6,374 bases of DNA from Clostridiales bacterium (GTDB lineage: Bacteria > Bacillota > Clostridia > Oscillospirales > Oscillospiraceae), in assembly GCA_003522945.1 (NCBI GenBank), contig DPHR01000073.1:894-7267 (forward strand), in the 5' to 3' direction. Both the position numbers and the translations under genes were made by a program. The notes below the pieces were generated by a model. That model saw only the letters and a program-made list of their open reading frames with translations, did not search any database and was not told the DNA's origin. Each line of letters begins with the position of its first letter. Within the stretch, counting starts at the first letter, position 1. Below, piece by piece: positions 1 through 5,152 of the stretch.

Positions 1-949
1 CCATGGGGTTGTTGCCCATGCCGAGGAAGCCCATCATCTCAACGTGTGCCGGGACGGAGGAGGAGCCTGCGAACTGTGCATCGGAGTGCATACGGCCCAT
101 GGTGTCGGTCATGCCGTAGGAAGCGGGGCCTGCGGCCATGTTGTCCGGGTGCAGGGTACGGCCCGTGCCGCCGCCGGAAGCGACGGAGAAATACTTCTTG
201 CCCATCTGGACGCACTCCTTCTTGTAGGTGCCTGCGACCGGATGCTGGAAGCGGGTGGGGTTGGTGGAGTTACCGGTGATGGAGACGTCGACGCCTTCCT
301 TGTGCATGATGGCAACGCCCTCGCGGACATCGTCAGCGCCGTAGCAGCGGACGTTGGCGCGCTCGCCCTCGGAGTAGCGGATCTCGCGGACGATCTTGAG
401 CTCGCCGGTGTAGTAGTCGAACTGGGTCTGGACATAGGTGAAGCCGTTGATACGGGAGATGATCTGGGCAGCGTCCTTGCCGAGGCCGTTCAGGATGACG
501 CGCAGAGGCTTTTTACGGGCCTTATTCGCGTTCTTGACGATGCCGATGGCGCCCTCAGCGGCCGCAAAGGACTCGTGGCCTGCGAGGAAGCAGAAGCACT
601 CGGATTCCTCGGACAGGAGCATGGCGCCCAGATTGCCGTGGCCGAGGCCGACCTTGCGGTCGTCCGCGACGGAGCCGGGGATGCAGAAGCTCTGCAGGCC
701 GATGCCGATGGCCTTGGCAGCTTCGGCGGCGGTCTTCACGCCCTTGCGGATGGCGATCGCCGCGCCGACGCAGTACGCCCAGCCGGCGTTCTCGAAGGCG
801 ATGGGCTGCACGCCCTTGACGATCTCATAAGGATCAAAGCCCTTTTCCTTGCAGATAGCGCGGCACTCCTCAATGGAGTTGATGCCGTACTCGGCGAGGA
901 CGGCGTTGATCTTGTCGACTCTTCTTTCGTAGCTTTCAAACAGTGCCAT
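1..949 (-). CDS. GGGtGRT family protein (C-terminus cut by left edge)
   Basis: The 316 visible residues start MALFESYERR. They carry the family's name motif GGGTGRT at residues 259-265 (155-175), inside an ASGGGTGRTLHP context. The family is widespread in anaerobic Firmicutes and normally sits beside an IscU/NifU-like scaffold protein, as here; its biochemical role is not established as far as I know. I see no signal peptide or membrane segment, so it is probably cytosolic. Cysteines are frequent (29, 33, 60, 89, 118, 120, 202, 246), with a C-x-C at 118-120; metal or cluster binding is possible but not shown. The start is set by GAGGAGG at 959-965, nine bases upstream, and lies 18 bases after the stop of the upstream gene, so the two are co-transcribed. 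Glycine is almost only GGC and arginine almost only CGC/CGT, suggesting high expression. The few last residues are outside the window. Confidence 0.9.
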   Translation of the reverse strand, partial: MALFESYERRVDKINAVLAEYGINSIEECRAICKEKGFDPYEIVKGVQPIAFENAGWAYCVGAAIAIRKGVKTAAEAAKAIGIGLQSFCIPGSVADDRKVGLGHGNLGAMLLSEESECFCFLAGHESFAAAEGAIGIVKNANKARKKPLRVILNGLGKDAAQIISRINGFTYVQTQFDYYTGELKIVREIRYSEGERANVRCYGADDVREGVAIMHKEGVDVSITGNSTNPTRFQHPVAGTYKKECVQMGKKYFSVASGGGTGRTLHPDNMAAGPASYGMTDTMGRMHSDAQFAGSSSVPAHVEMMGFLGMGNNPM

Positions 950-967
950 TATTTCCGTCCTCCTCTC

Positions 968-1660
968 TTATTCGTGACGCGGGTCGATGTACTTGGCGGC
1001 GTCGGCAAAGCGGCCGTAGCTGCCGGTGGCCTTCTTCACGGCTTCGTTGGCGTCCATGCCCTTCTTGATGTTTTCCATCATGGGGCCGGTCTTGACGAAT
1101 TCGTAGCCGATGATCTGGTCCTCCTCGTCGAGAGCGAGACGGGTGACGTAGCCCTCGGTGAGCTGCAGATAGCGCGGGCCCTTCACCTTGGTGGCGTACA
1201 TGGTGCCGACCTGGCTCGTGAGGCCCTTGCCGAGGTCTTCCAGACCGGCGCCGATGGGCAGGCCGCCCTCGGAGAACGCCGTCTGGCTGCGGCCGTAGAC
1301 GATCTGGAGGAACAGCTCGCGCATGGCGGTGTTGATCGCGTCGCACACGAGGTCGGTGTTCAGCGCTTCGAGAATGGTCTTGCCGATCAGGATCTCGCTC
1401 GCCATGGCCGCGGAGTGGGTCATGCCGGAGCAGCCGATGGTCTCCACCAGCGCTTCCTCAATGATGCCGTCCTTGATGTTGAGCGTCAGCTTGCAGGCGC
1501 CCTGCTGCGGCGCGCACCAGCCGATGCCGTGGGTAAGGCCGCTGATGTCCTTGATTTCCTTCGCCTGCACCCACTTGCCCTCTTCGGGGATCGGCGCAGG
1601 ACCGTGGTATGCGCCCTTGGCAACGGGGCACATATGCTGGACTTCCGCTGAGTAGATCAT
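968..1660 (-). CDS. IscU/NifU-like iron-sulfur cluster assembly scaffold protein
   Basis: This 230-residue protein (MIYSAEVQHM...YIDPRHE) resembles the clostridial NifU/IscU-like scaffold family that pairs with GGGtGRT proteins. The IscU-like core is residues about 45-115. It has cysteines at 49, 56, 77 and 106 and the segment IGCSGMTHSAAMASEI (75-90), which parallels the IscU loop around its second cluster-ligand cysteine. IscU itself is about 130 residues; here roughly 30-40 residues precede the core and an extra C-terminal region of about 110 residues follows. By family, the protein would hold a nascent Fe-S cluster in the cytosol for transfer to apoproteins; no cysteine desulfurase or SUF gene is visible nearby. 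The ATG at 1658-1660 is preceded by an AGGAAAGGATGG purine stretch. It is the first gene of the operon, driven from 1751-1778. Family assignment is firm; the client protein is unknown, possibly the GGGtGRT neighbour. Confidence 0.9.
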   Translation of the reverse strand: MIYSAEVQHMCPVAKGAYHGPAPIPEEGKWVQAKEIKDISGLTHGIGWCAPQQGACKLTLNIKDGIIEEALVETIGCSGMTHSAAMASEILIGKTILEALNTDLVCDAINTAMRELFLQIVYGRSQTAFSEGGLPIGAGLEDLGKGLTSQVGTMYATKVKGPRYLQLTEGYVTRLALDEEDQIIGYEFVKTGPMMENIKKGMDANEAVKKATGSYGRFADAAKYIDPRHE

Positions 1661-1691
1661 TGTGTATCCATCCTTTCCTAAAAGAGCCGCA

Positions 1692-1705
1692 GCCGGAGAA
1701 CCGGC
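1692..1705 (-). promoter_or_regulatory. GC hairpin in leader of the Fe-S operon
   Basis: Read on the minus strand this is GCCGG-TTCT-CCGGC, a 5-bp stem with a 4-base loop in the leader of the scaffold gene. A third CCGG copy at 1707-1710 could pair instead. A short CTTTT run follows about 6 bases later on the minus strand, so a weak attenuator is conceivable, but the stem is short and the T run poor. No riboswitch class is recognised. Confidence 0.3.
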
Positions 1706-1725
1706 ACCGGCCCGTTGTTAACTTT

Positions 1726-1735
1726 GAAACGTTTC
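1726..1735. promoter_or_regulatory. GAAACGTTTC palindrome, candidate LacI-family-like operator
   Basis: A perfect 10-bp palindrome lies about 10-19 bases downstream of the predicted start point (about 1744) of the minus-strand Fe-S operon, a position where a bound repressor would block elongation. The AAACGTTT core is typical of LacI/CcpA-type operators, but the surrounding bases fit the CcpA cre consensus only with about three mismatches. The regulator is unknown. Confidence 0.35.
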
Positions 1736-1750
1736 CGTATCCAGCTTCGT

Positions 1751-1778
1751 ATTATATCAAATTCCGGCGAAAAAGCAA
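1751..1778 (-). promoter_or_regulatory. Sigma-A promoter of the scaffold/GGGtGRT operon
   Basis: On the minus strand TTGCTT (1773-1778) is followed after 16 bases by a perfect TATAAT (1751-1756), preceded by TGA, giving an extended -10 (TGnTATAAT). The -35 matches only 3 of 6, which an extended -10 can offset. The predicted start is near 1744, leaving a leader of about 84 bases before the ATG at 1660. Confidence 0.75.
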
Positions 1779-1868
1779 GGAGTTTATACAGAATGCAAAT
1801 AAAACCTGCGCCGCGGGGCATGCTGAAAATTGTATGGTTTGCCGTGGAAAAACTATGTAGAATGTGCG

Positions 1869-1897
1869 TTGCCATATGACGGAGGTTGTGGTATTAT
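1869..1897 (+). promoter_or_regulatory. Sigma-A promoter of pyk
   Basis: TTGCCA (1869-1874, 5 of 6 to consensus), a 17-base spacer, and TATTAT (1892-1897, 5 of 6) with an extended TG at 1889-1890. The predicted start is near 1904. It lies inside the open frame that runs upstream of the pyruvate kinase domain, so it argues against the upstream in-frame ATGs at 1830 and 1896 and for the ATG at 1941. Confidence 0.65.
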
Positions 1898-1925
1898 GCG
1901 CTTGGAAATAGAGAAATTTATAGAA

Positions 1926-1936
1926 AAGGATGAGGG
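1926..1936 (+). promoter_or_regulatory. Ribosome binding site deciding the pyk start
   Basis: AAGGA (1926-1930) and GAGGG (1932-1936) lie 10 and 4 bases before the ATG at 1941. A competing GGAGG at 1881-1885 is 10 bases before an in-frame ATG at 1896, but that site falls within the promoter spacer and would be absent from the predicted transcript. Confidence 0.55.
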
Positions 1937-1940
1937 ATAT

Positions 1941-3359
1941 ATGCGCAGAACAAAGATCATTTGCACCATCGGTCCCGCCAGCTGCAGCGAAGAGGTCATG
2001 CGCGAGCTCCTGCTCGCCGGGCTGAACGTTGCCCGCATGAACTTCTCCCACGGCACCCACGAGAGCCACGCCGAGATGATCGCGCGCTTTCGCAAGGTGC
2101 GCGATGAGCTGAAGCTCCCCGCCGCCGTAATGCTCGACACCAAGGGTCCGGAGATCCGTCTCGGTCTCTTTGATGAGCCGGTCGAGGTCGTTTCCGGTCA
2201 GGCGTACACCTTCTCCACCGTGGAAACGCCCGGCACTGCCGAAAAGTGCTTCGTGAACTATGCCGAGCTGCCCGCCGATGTGAAGAGCGGCGATATGCTT
2301 CTCGTGGACGACGGCGAGCTCTCCTTCCGCGTGGAGGAGACGACCGACACCGAGATCCGCTGCACCGTTATAGACGGCGGCATGATGAAGAGCCAGAAGG
2401 GTGTGAACATCCCCGGTGCGCGGCTCAACATGCCGTTCCTCTCCGAGCGCGACAAGAGCGACCTTCTCTTCGGCATCGAGCAGAACGTCGATTACGTCGC
2501 GGCTTCGTTCACGCGCCGCGCGCAGGACATCATTGATATGCGCTCGTTCCTCAACTCCCACGGCGGTGAGGGCATCCGCATCATCGCAAAGATCGAGAAC
2601 ACCGAGGGCGTTGAGAAGTTTGACGAGATCCTCGCCGCTTCGGACGGTATCATGGTCGCCCGCGGCGATATGGGCGTGGAGATTCCGTTTGAACGTCTCC
2701 CCGGTATCCAGAAGCACTTCATCCGTTCCTGCTGCCAGGCGGGCAAAACCGTTATCACCGCCACGCAGATGCTCGACAGCATGGAGGAAAACCGCCGCCC
2801 GACCCGTGCGGAAATTTCCGACGTAGCGAACGCCGTCTTTGACGGCAGCAGCGCCGTGATGCTCTCCGGTGAGACTGCCGCGGGCAAGTACCCCGTGGAC
2901 GCCGTGAAGACTATGGCGCGTATCGCTGAGCAGGCCGAGCAGGACGCTTTCGCCGCCGATATCTACAAGAACATCTGGCACGCGATGGATCACTCCGACA
3001 ATACCAACGCCGTGAGCGCCGCCGCCTGCACGATGGCCGAGCAGACGTATGCGCAGGCGATCATCGCCGACACGAGCACCGGCAAGGCCGCGCGCCGCGT
3101 CGCCAAATACCGCCCGGCGCAGATGATCCTCGCCGCGACGCCGTCCGAGAAGGTCTACCACCAGCTCGCGCTCGTCTGGGGCGTATACCCGCTGCGCACG
3201 CAGCCGGTAGACAGCGTGGACGTCCTGTTCCACTGCGCCATTGAAAAGGCGAAGGAGCTCGGCTATCTGCACTCCGGCAACACCGTCGTTATGACCGCCG
3301 GCATCCCGCTCAACACCCACGGCAGCACCAACATGGTGAAGGTGCAGACCATCCGGTAA
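1941..3359 (+). CDS. pyk: Pyruvate kinase, without C-terminal PEP-utiliser-like domain
   Basis: Converts phosphoenolpyruvate and ADP to pyruvate and ATP, the last step of glycolysis, in the cytosol. The 472-residue protein begins MRRTKIICTIGPAS, the usual pyruvate kinase start. Visible sites: NFSHG (34-38), DTKGPEIR (66-73), the signature IIAKIENTEGVEKF (214-227) with catalytic K217 and metal ligand E219, GDMGVE (242-247) with metal ligand D243, and TATQMLDSM (273-281). The B domain spans about 75-165 and the C-terminal allosteric domain about 340-472. The length shows that the extra C-terminal domain of Bacillus-type enzymes is missing. E71 matches Glu117 of the muscle enzyme, so potassium dependence is predicted by family rule. 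The effector cannot be read from sequence. The frame stays open upstream, but 1896-1940 is AT-rich and codes a non-conserved extension, so 1941 is preferred. It is monocistronic and ends at the terminator at 3427. Confidence 0.95.
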   Translation: MRRTKIICTIGPASCSEEVMRELLLAGLNVARMNFSHGTHESHAEMIARFRKVRDELKLPAAVMLDTKGPEIRLGLFDEPVEVVSGQAYTFSTVETPGTAEKCFVNYAELPADVKSGDMLLVDDGELSFRVEETTDTEIRCTVIDGGMMKSQKGVNIPGARLNMPFLSERDKSDLLFGIEQNVDYVAASFTRRAQDIIDMRSFLNSHGGEGIRIIAKIENTEGVEKFDEILAASDGIMVARGDMGVEIPFERLPGIQKHFIRSCCQAGKTVITATQMLDSMEENRRPTRAEISDVANAVFDGSSAVMLSGETAAGKYPVDAVKTMARIAEQAEQDAFAADIYKNIWHAMDHSDNTNAVSAAACTMAEQTYAQAIIADTSTGKAARRVAKYRPAQMILAATPSEKVYHQLALVWGVYPLRTQPVDSVDVLFHCAIEKAKELGYLHSGNTVVMTAGIPLNTHGSTNMVKVQTIR

Positions 3360-3365
3360 CCGCTC

Positions 3366-3400
3366 TCAAACGAGACCCGCTTCGTTTACGCTTCGTTTGA
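3366..3400 (+). repeat. Inverted repeat with an internal 11-bp tandem repeat after pyk
   Basis: TCAAACGA (3366-3373) pairs perfectly with TCGTTTGA (3393-3400), giving an 8-bp stem across a 19-base loop. Within it CGCTTCGTTT(A/G) occurs twice in tandem (3378-3388 and 3389-3399, 10 of 11 identical), so the left arm could also pair partly with the first copy. No T tract follows, so it is not itself an intrinsic terminator. It may be an mRNA 3' end structure or part of a dispersed intergenic repeat. Confidence 0.55.
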
Positions 3401-3426
3401 AAAGGCTCCGGCAAGCCATAAGACTG

Positions 3427-3460
3427 AAAAAATCCTCCGATTTTCATCGGAGGATTTTTT
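3427..3460. terminator. Bidirectional intrinsic terminator shared by pyk and the DUF1836 gene
   Basis: A perfect 15-bp inverted repeat, AAAAAATCCTCCGAT and ATCGGAGGATTTTTT, around the loop TTTC (3442-3445). Six Ts end the stem on both strands, so it works in both directions. On the minus strand the loop reads GAAA, a GNRA tetraloop. Its last bases overlap the TAA stop (3459-3461) of the convergent gene. Confidence 0.93.
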
Positions 3461-4094
3461 ACTCTTTATCTTTCTTTTTATCCCGCTTTACGCCGGACTG
3501 GGCGACGCTGCCGCCGTCCGAGAGGGTCTTTCCGTCGAGCAGAAGGAGCTTTTCGGCAAACACCCGCGTAAAGCCGCCCATGATGGCCGAGAGCATGATA
3601 AGATCCTCGGCGTGCTCGGTCGTGATCTCCGCGTTCTCCTCATGGTTGAGGATCGGCCCCGCCGTCAGCCGGATCTGCTGGATGAAGTACTGCGCCGCCT
3701 GCCGGTGGCGGGAGGCGTAAGCCGTATAGATATGCTCCACCTCTTCTTCCGAAAGTCCCATCGGAATGACCTTCTGGATGAGCGCGATGCTCAGCGACTG
3801 CTTGAGCGTCAGAATGATGATGAGATACGCGATATGCACGCGGTAATACCGCCGCTTCACCGGCTCCGGCATGACCTTGATGCGGACGTAGTTGTTGATC
3901 GTCGCCGCCGTAATGAACTGCTCATCCTTGAGCTCCGGCGGGAGATAGTCCAGATATTCGCGCAGCAGCACCGTGACCTGCTCCATATACAATCCCAGAT
4001 TGGGGATCTCCTCCCAGCGCGGAAGCCGGAAATCGTCCAGATACTTTTCCCAGCGGCGCAGCTTGCCCGCAACGAGCGCGTTATCGTATGCCAT
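3459..4094 (-). CDS. DUF1836 domain protein, putative MerR-like HTH transcriptional regulator
   Basis: This 211-residue protein begins MAYDNALVAGKLRRWEKYL. Residues about 25-110 match the DUF1836 pattern: an N-terminal IPNLGLYMEQV (30-40), then ITAATINNYVRIKVMPEP (61-78), and KRRYYRVHIAYLIIILTLKQSLSI (80-103). The second and third blocks look like a MerR-type winged helix-turn-helix. The rest is mostly helical, and the tail is highly charged (KRDKKKDKE). The family is common in Firmicutes and has no well-established target. The start is set by GAGGTG at 4101-4106, six bases before ATG 4094. An open frame continues to 4166 but contains the promoter at 4116-4143, so it is rejected. The gene is divergent from the degV operon with back-to-back promoters, which suggests, as inference, self-regulation and control of that operon. 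No transmembrane segment is convincing; IAYLIIIL is short and lies inside the domain. Confidence 0.8.
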   Translation of the reverse strand: MAYDNALVAGKLRRWEKYLDDFRLPRWEEIPNLGLYMEQVTVLLREYLDYLPPELKDEQFITAATINNYVRIKVMPEPVKRRYYRVHIAYLIIILTLKQSLSIALIQKVIPMGLSEEEVEHIYTAYASRHRQAAQYFIQQIRLTAGPILNHEENAEITTEHAEDLIMLSAIMGGFTRVFAEKLLLLDGKTLSDGGSVAQSGVKRDKKKDKE

Positions 4095-4100
4095 TTTCAT

Positions 4101-4106
4101 CACCTC
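4101..4106 (-). promoter_or_regulatory. Ribosome binding site deciding the DUF1836 start
   Basis: On the minus strand GAGGTG is followed by ATGAAA and then the ATG at 4094, a six-base spacing. An in-frame ATG at 4100 abuts the site directly and would be poorly placed, so 4094 is preferred. Confidence 0.65.
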
Positions 4107-4111
4107 GCAGA

Positions 4112-4131
4112 CAGGATTATACCACATCCTG
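4112..4131. promoter_or_regulatory. Inverted repeat over the DUF1836 -10 box, candidate operator
   Basis: CAGGAT (4112-4117) and ATCCTG (4126-4131) are perfect 6-bp arms separated by 8 bases. The dyad covers the -10 box (4116-4121) of the DUF1836 promoter, where a bound repressor would block polymerase. Autoregulation by the DUF1836 protein is inference. Confidence 0.4.
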
Positions 4132-4143
4132 CTGATTTTACAA
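4116..4143 (-). promoter_or_regulatory. Sigma-A promoter of the DUF1836 gene
   Basis: On the minus strand TTGTAA (4138-4143, 4 of 6) is followed after 16 bases by a perfect TATAAT (4116-4121), preceded by TGG, which makes an extended -10. The start is predicted near 4109, giving a leader of only about 15 bases that still contains the GAGGTG ribosome site. Confidence 0.8.
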
Positions 4144-4165
4144 GAAGCAATTGTGTCTTTTCCCA

Positions 4166-4194
4166 TTGACTTAATTTTGACCTTGATTTATAAT
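4166..4194 (+). promoter_or_regulatory. Near-consensus sigma-A promoter of the degV operon
   Basis: TTGACT (4166-4171, 5 of 6), a 17-base spacer, then a perfect TATAAT (4189-4194). The start is predicted near 4201. It points away from the DUF1836 promoter with only 22 bases between the two -35 boxes. TTGA recurs at 4166, 4177 and 4183, which could be part of a regulator site. Confidence 0.85.
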
Positions 4195-4196
4195 AA

Positions 4197-4212
4197 TATC
4201 AAATATTAGATA
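4197..4212. promoter_or_regulatory. Imperfect 16-bp palindrome at the degV start point, candidate operator
   Basis: TATC-A-AATATT-A-GATA pairs at 7 of 8 symmetric positions, failing only at the A/A pair 4201/4208. It straddles the predicted transcription start (about 4201), a usual repressor position. AT-rich DNA makes chance symmetry fairly likely. Confidence 0.3.
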
Positions 4213-4215
4213 CTT

Positions 4216-4221
4216 GGAGGG
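4216..4221 (+). promoter_or_regulatory. Ribosome binding site deciding a TTG start
   Basis: GGAGGG lies eight bases before the TTG at 4230-4232. No in-frame ATG or GTG is suitably placed upstream, and the next residues (SFAILTDTS) are the conserved first strand of DegV proteins, so the TTG is the start. Confidence 0.75.
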
Positions 4222-4229
4222 CAAACATC

Positions 4230-5108
4230 TTGTCTTTTGCTATCCTTACCGATACATCCGCCAATCTGCCGACGCCGCTTCTGCAGAAGCACGGCGTCAC
4301 CGTTGCGCCGTTTTCCTATTCCTATGACGGTGTGGAGCACACCTGTCTTGACACCGAGTCGTTTGACGGTGCGGCGTACTACGGCGCGATGCGGAAAGGC
4401 ACGGTGGTGACGACCTCGCTCGTAAACCCCGACCGGTTCATCTCCGCGGCGCGGCCGCTGCTCGCCGCCGGGGAAGACGTTCTCTTCGTCGGCATGTCGT
4501 CCGGCATCAGCGGCTCGTTCGGCTCGGCCAAGCTCGCCGCGGGCGATCTGCGCGAGGAGTTTCCCGGGCGCGATATCCAGCTCGTCGATACGCTCGGCGC
4601 CTCGCTCGGCGAGGGCATTCTTGTTCTGCGCGCCATCGAGATGCGCGAGAACGGCGCTTCGCTTTCCGAAACGGCGGCAGCGCTGCGCGATATGCGCTGG
4701 CGGATGTATCAGATCTTCACTGTGGACGATATCATGTACCTGCGCCGCACCGGACGGCTCTCCAACGCCAAGGCGATCGTCGCCTCCGTGCTGCACATCA
4801 AGCCCGTGCTCAAGGGCAACGAGGAGGGCGCGATCGTCGCCGTGGACAAGATCCGCGGCCGCCGCAAGTCCATTGACGCGCTTGTGGAGCGTTACCGCAA
4901 ATATGTTGTCTCGCCCGAGACGCAGACCGTAGGCATTGCCCATGCCGACTGCGCGGAGGACGCGGAATACCTCGCCTCGGCGCTGCGTATCGTTGCGCCG
5001 CCGAAGGAGATCATGACCGTGATGTACGAGCCCGTGACCGGCTCGCACGTCGGCCCCGGCGCGCTGGCGCTGTTTTTTCTCGGGGACGAGAACGTCCGAT
5101 CGAAATAA
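4230..5108 (+). CDS. DegV family protein (FakB-like fatty-acid-binding), first copy
   Basis: By family, FakB-type DegV proteins hold one fatty acid in the cytosol and present it to the kinase FakA, which makes acyl-phosphate for phospholipid synthesis. The 292 residues match the usual DegV length. Visible landmarks: the first strand FAILTDTSANLP (3-14), TTS at 61-63 and SSGISGS at 90-96 (carboxylate-binding Thr/Ser region), VDTLGAS (119-125), FTVDDIMYLRRTGRLS (163-178), KP at 191-192, and GSHVGPGALALFF (271-283), whose H273 matches the ligand-contacting histidine of FakB. The gene starts at a TTG with a strong Shine-Dalgarno site. It is first in an operon with a second degV and a FakA-linker-like gene, and sits opposite a DUF1836 gene. 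It uses CGG arginine codons often, unlike the GGGtGRT gene. The lipid ligand is unknown and no complete FakA is visible. Confidence 0.9.
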   Translation: MSFAILTDTSANLPTPLLQKHGVTVAPFSYSYDGVEHTCLDTESFDGAAYYGAMRKGTVVTTSLVNPDRFISAARPLLAAGEDVLFVGMSSGISGSFGSAKLAAGDLREEFPGRDIQLVDTLGASLGEGILVLRAIEMRENGASLSETAAALRDMRWRMYQIFTVDDIMYLRRTGRLSNAKAIVASVLHIKPVLKGNEEGAIVAVDKIRGRRKSIDALVERYRKYVVSPETQTVGIAHADCAEDAEYLASALRIVAPPKEIMTVMYEPVTGSHVGPGALALFFLGDENVRSK

Positions 5109-5136
5109 TTTGCTGTATATATTTTGCTGTATATAT
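5109..5136 (+). repeat. Perfect tandem duplication of a 14-bp unit between the two degV genes
   Basis: TTTGCTGTATATAT occurs at 5109-5122 and again, identical, at 5123-5136. It fills most of the 44-base gap between the first degV stop and the AAGGAG ribosome site (5139-5144) of the second. It is very AT-rich beside GC-rich genes. An array like this can gain or lose units by slippage. It contains TATATA/TATATT boxes, but none is well placed for an internal promoter. Confidence 0.85.
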
Positions 5137-5152
5137 ATAAGGAGAGGATACC

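Noticed and set aside
44..1651. A 535-codon open frame on the plus strand
   Set aside because: It lies antisense to the scaffold and GGGtGRT genes, whose proteins are clearly recognisable. Its low-complexity Ala/Gly/Val/Asp composition is what GC-rich complementary codons give.
1724..1737. CcpA catabolite-control (cre) site
   Set aside because: Aligned to the cre consensus it has about three mismatches including a conserved G and the terminal A. It is kept only as a generic palindrome.
1661..1750. Riboswitch or T-box in the Fe-S operon leader
   Set aside because: No conserved T-box, SAM, TPP or other recognised core sequence is visible, and the leader is short.
1752..3320. A 522-codon open frame on the minus strand
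   Set aside because: It is antisense to pyruvate kinase, has no recognisable domain and runs through the pyk promoter.
4095..4166. N-terminal extension of the DUF1836 protein from an ATG at 4166
   Set aside because: The extension contains an extended -10 promoter, and the GAGGTG site supports the ATG at 4094.
5110..5139. Internal promoter between the two degV genes (TTGCTG with TATATA)
   Set aside because: The predicted start would fall on the ribosome site of the second degV, the match is weak and the TATA strings come from the tandem repeat.
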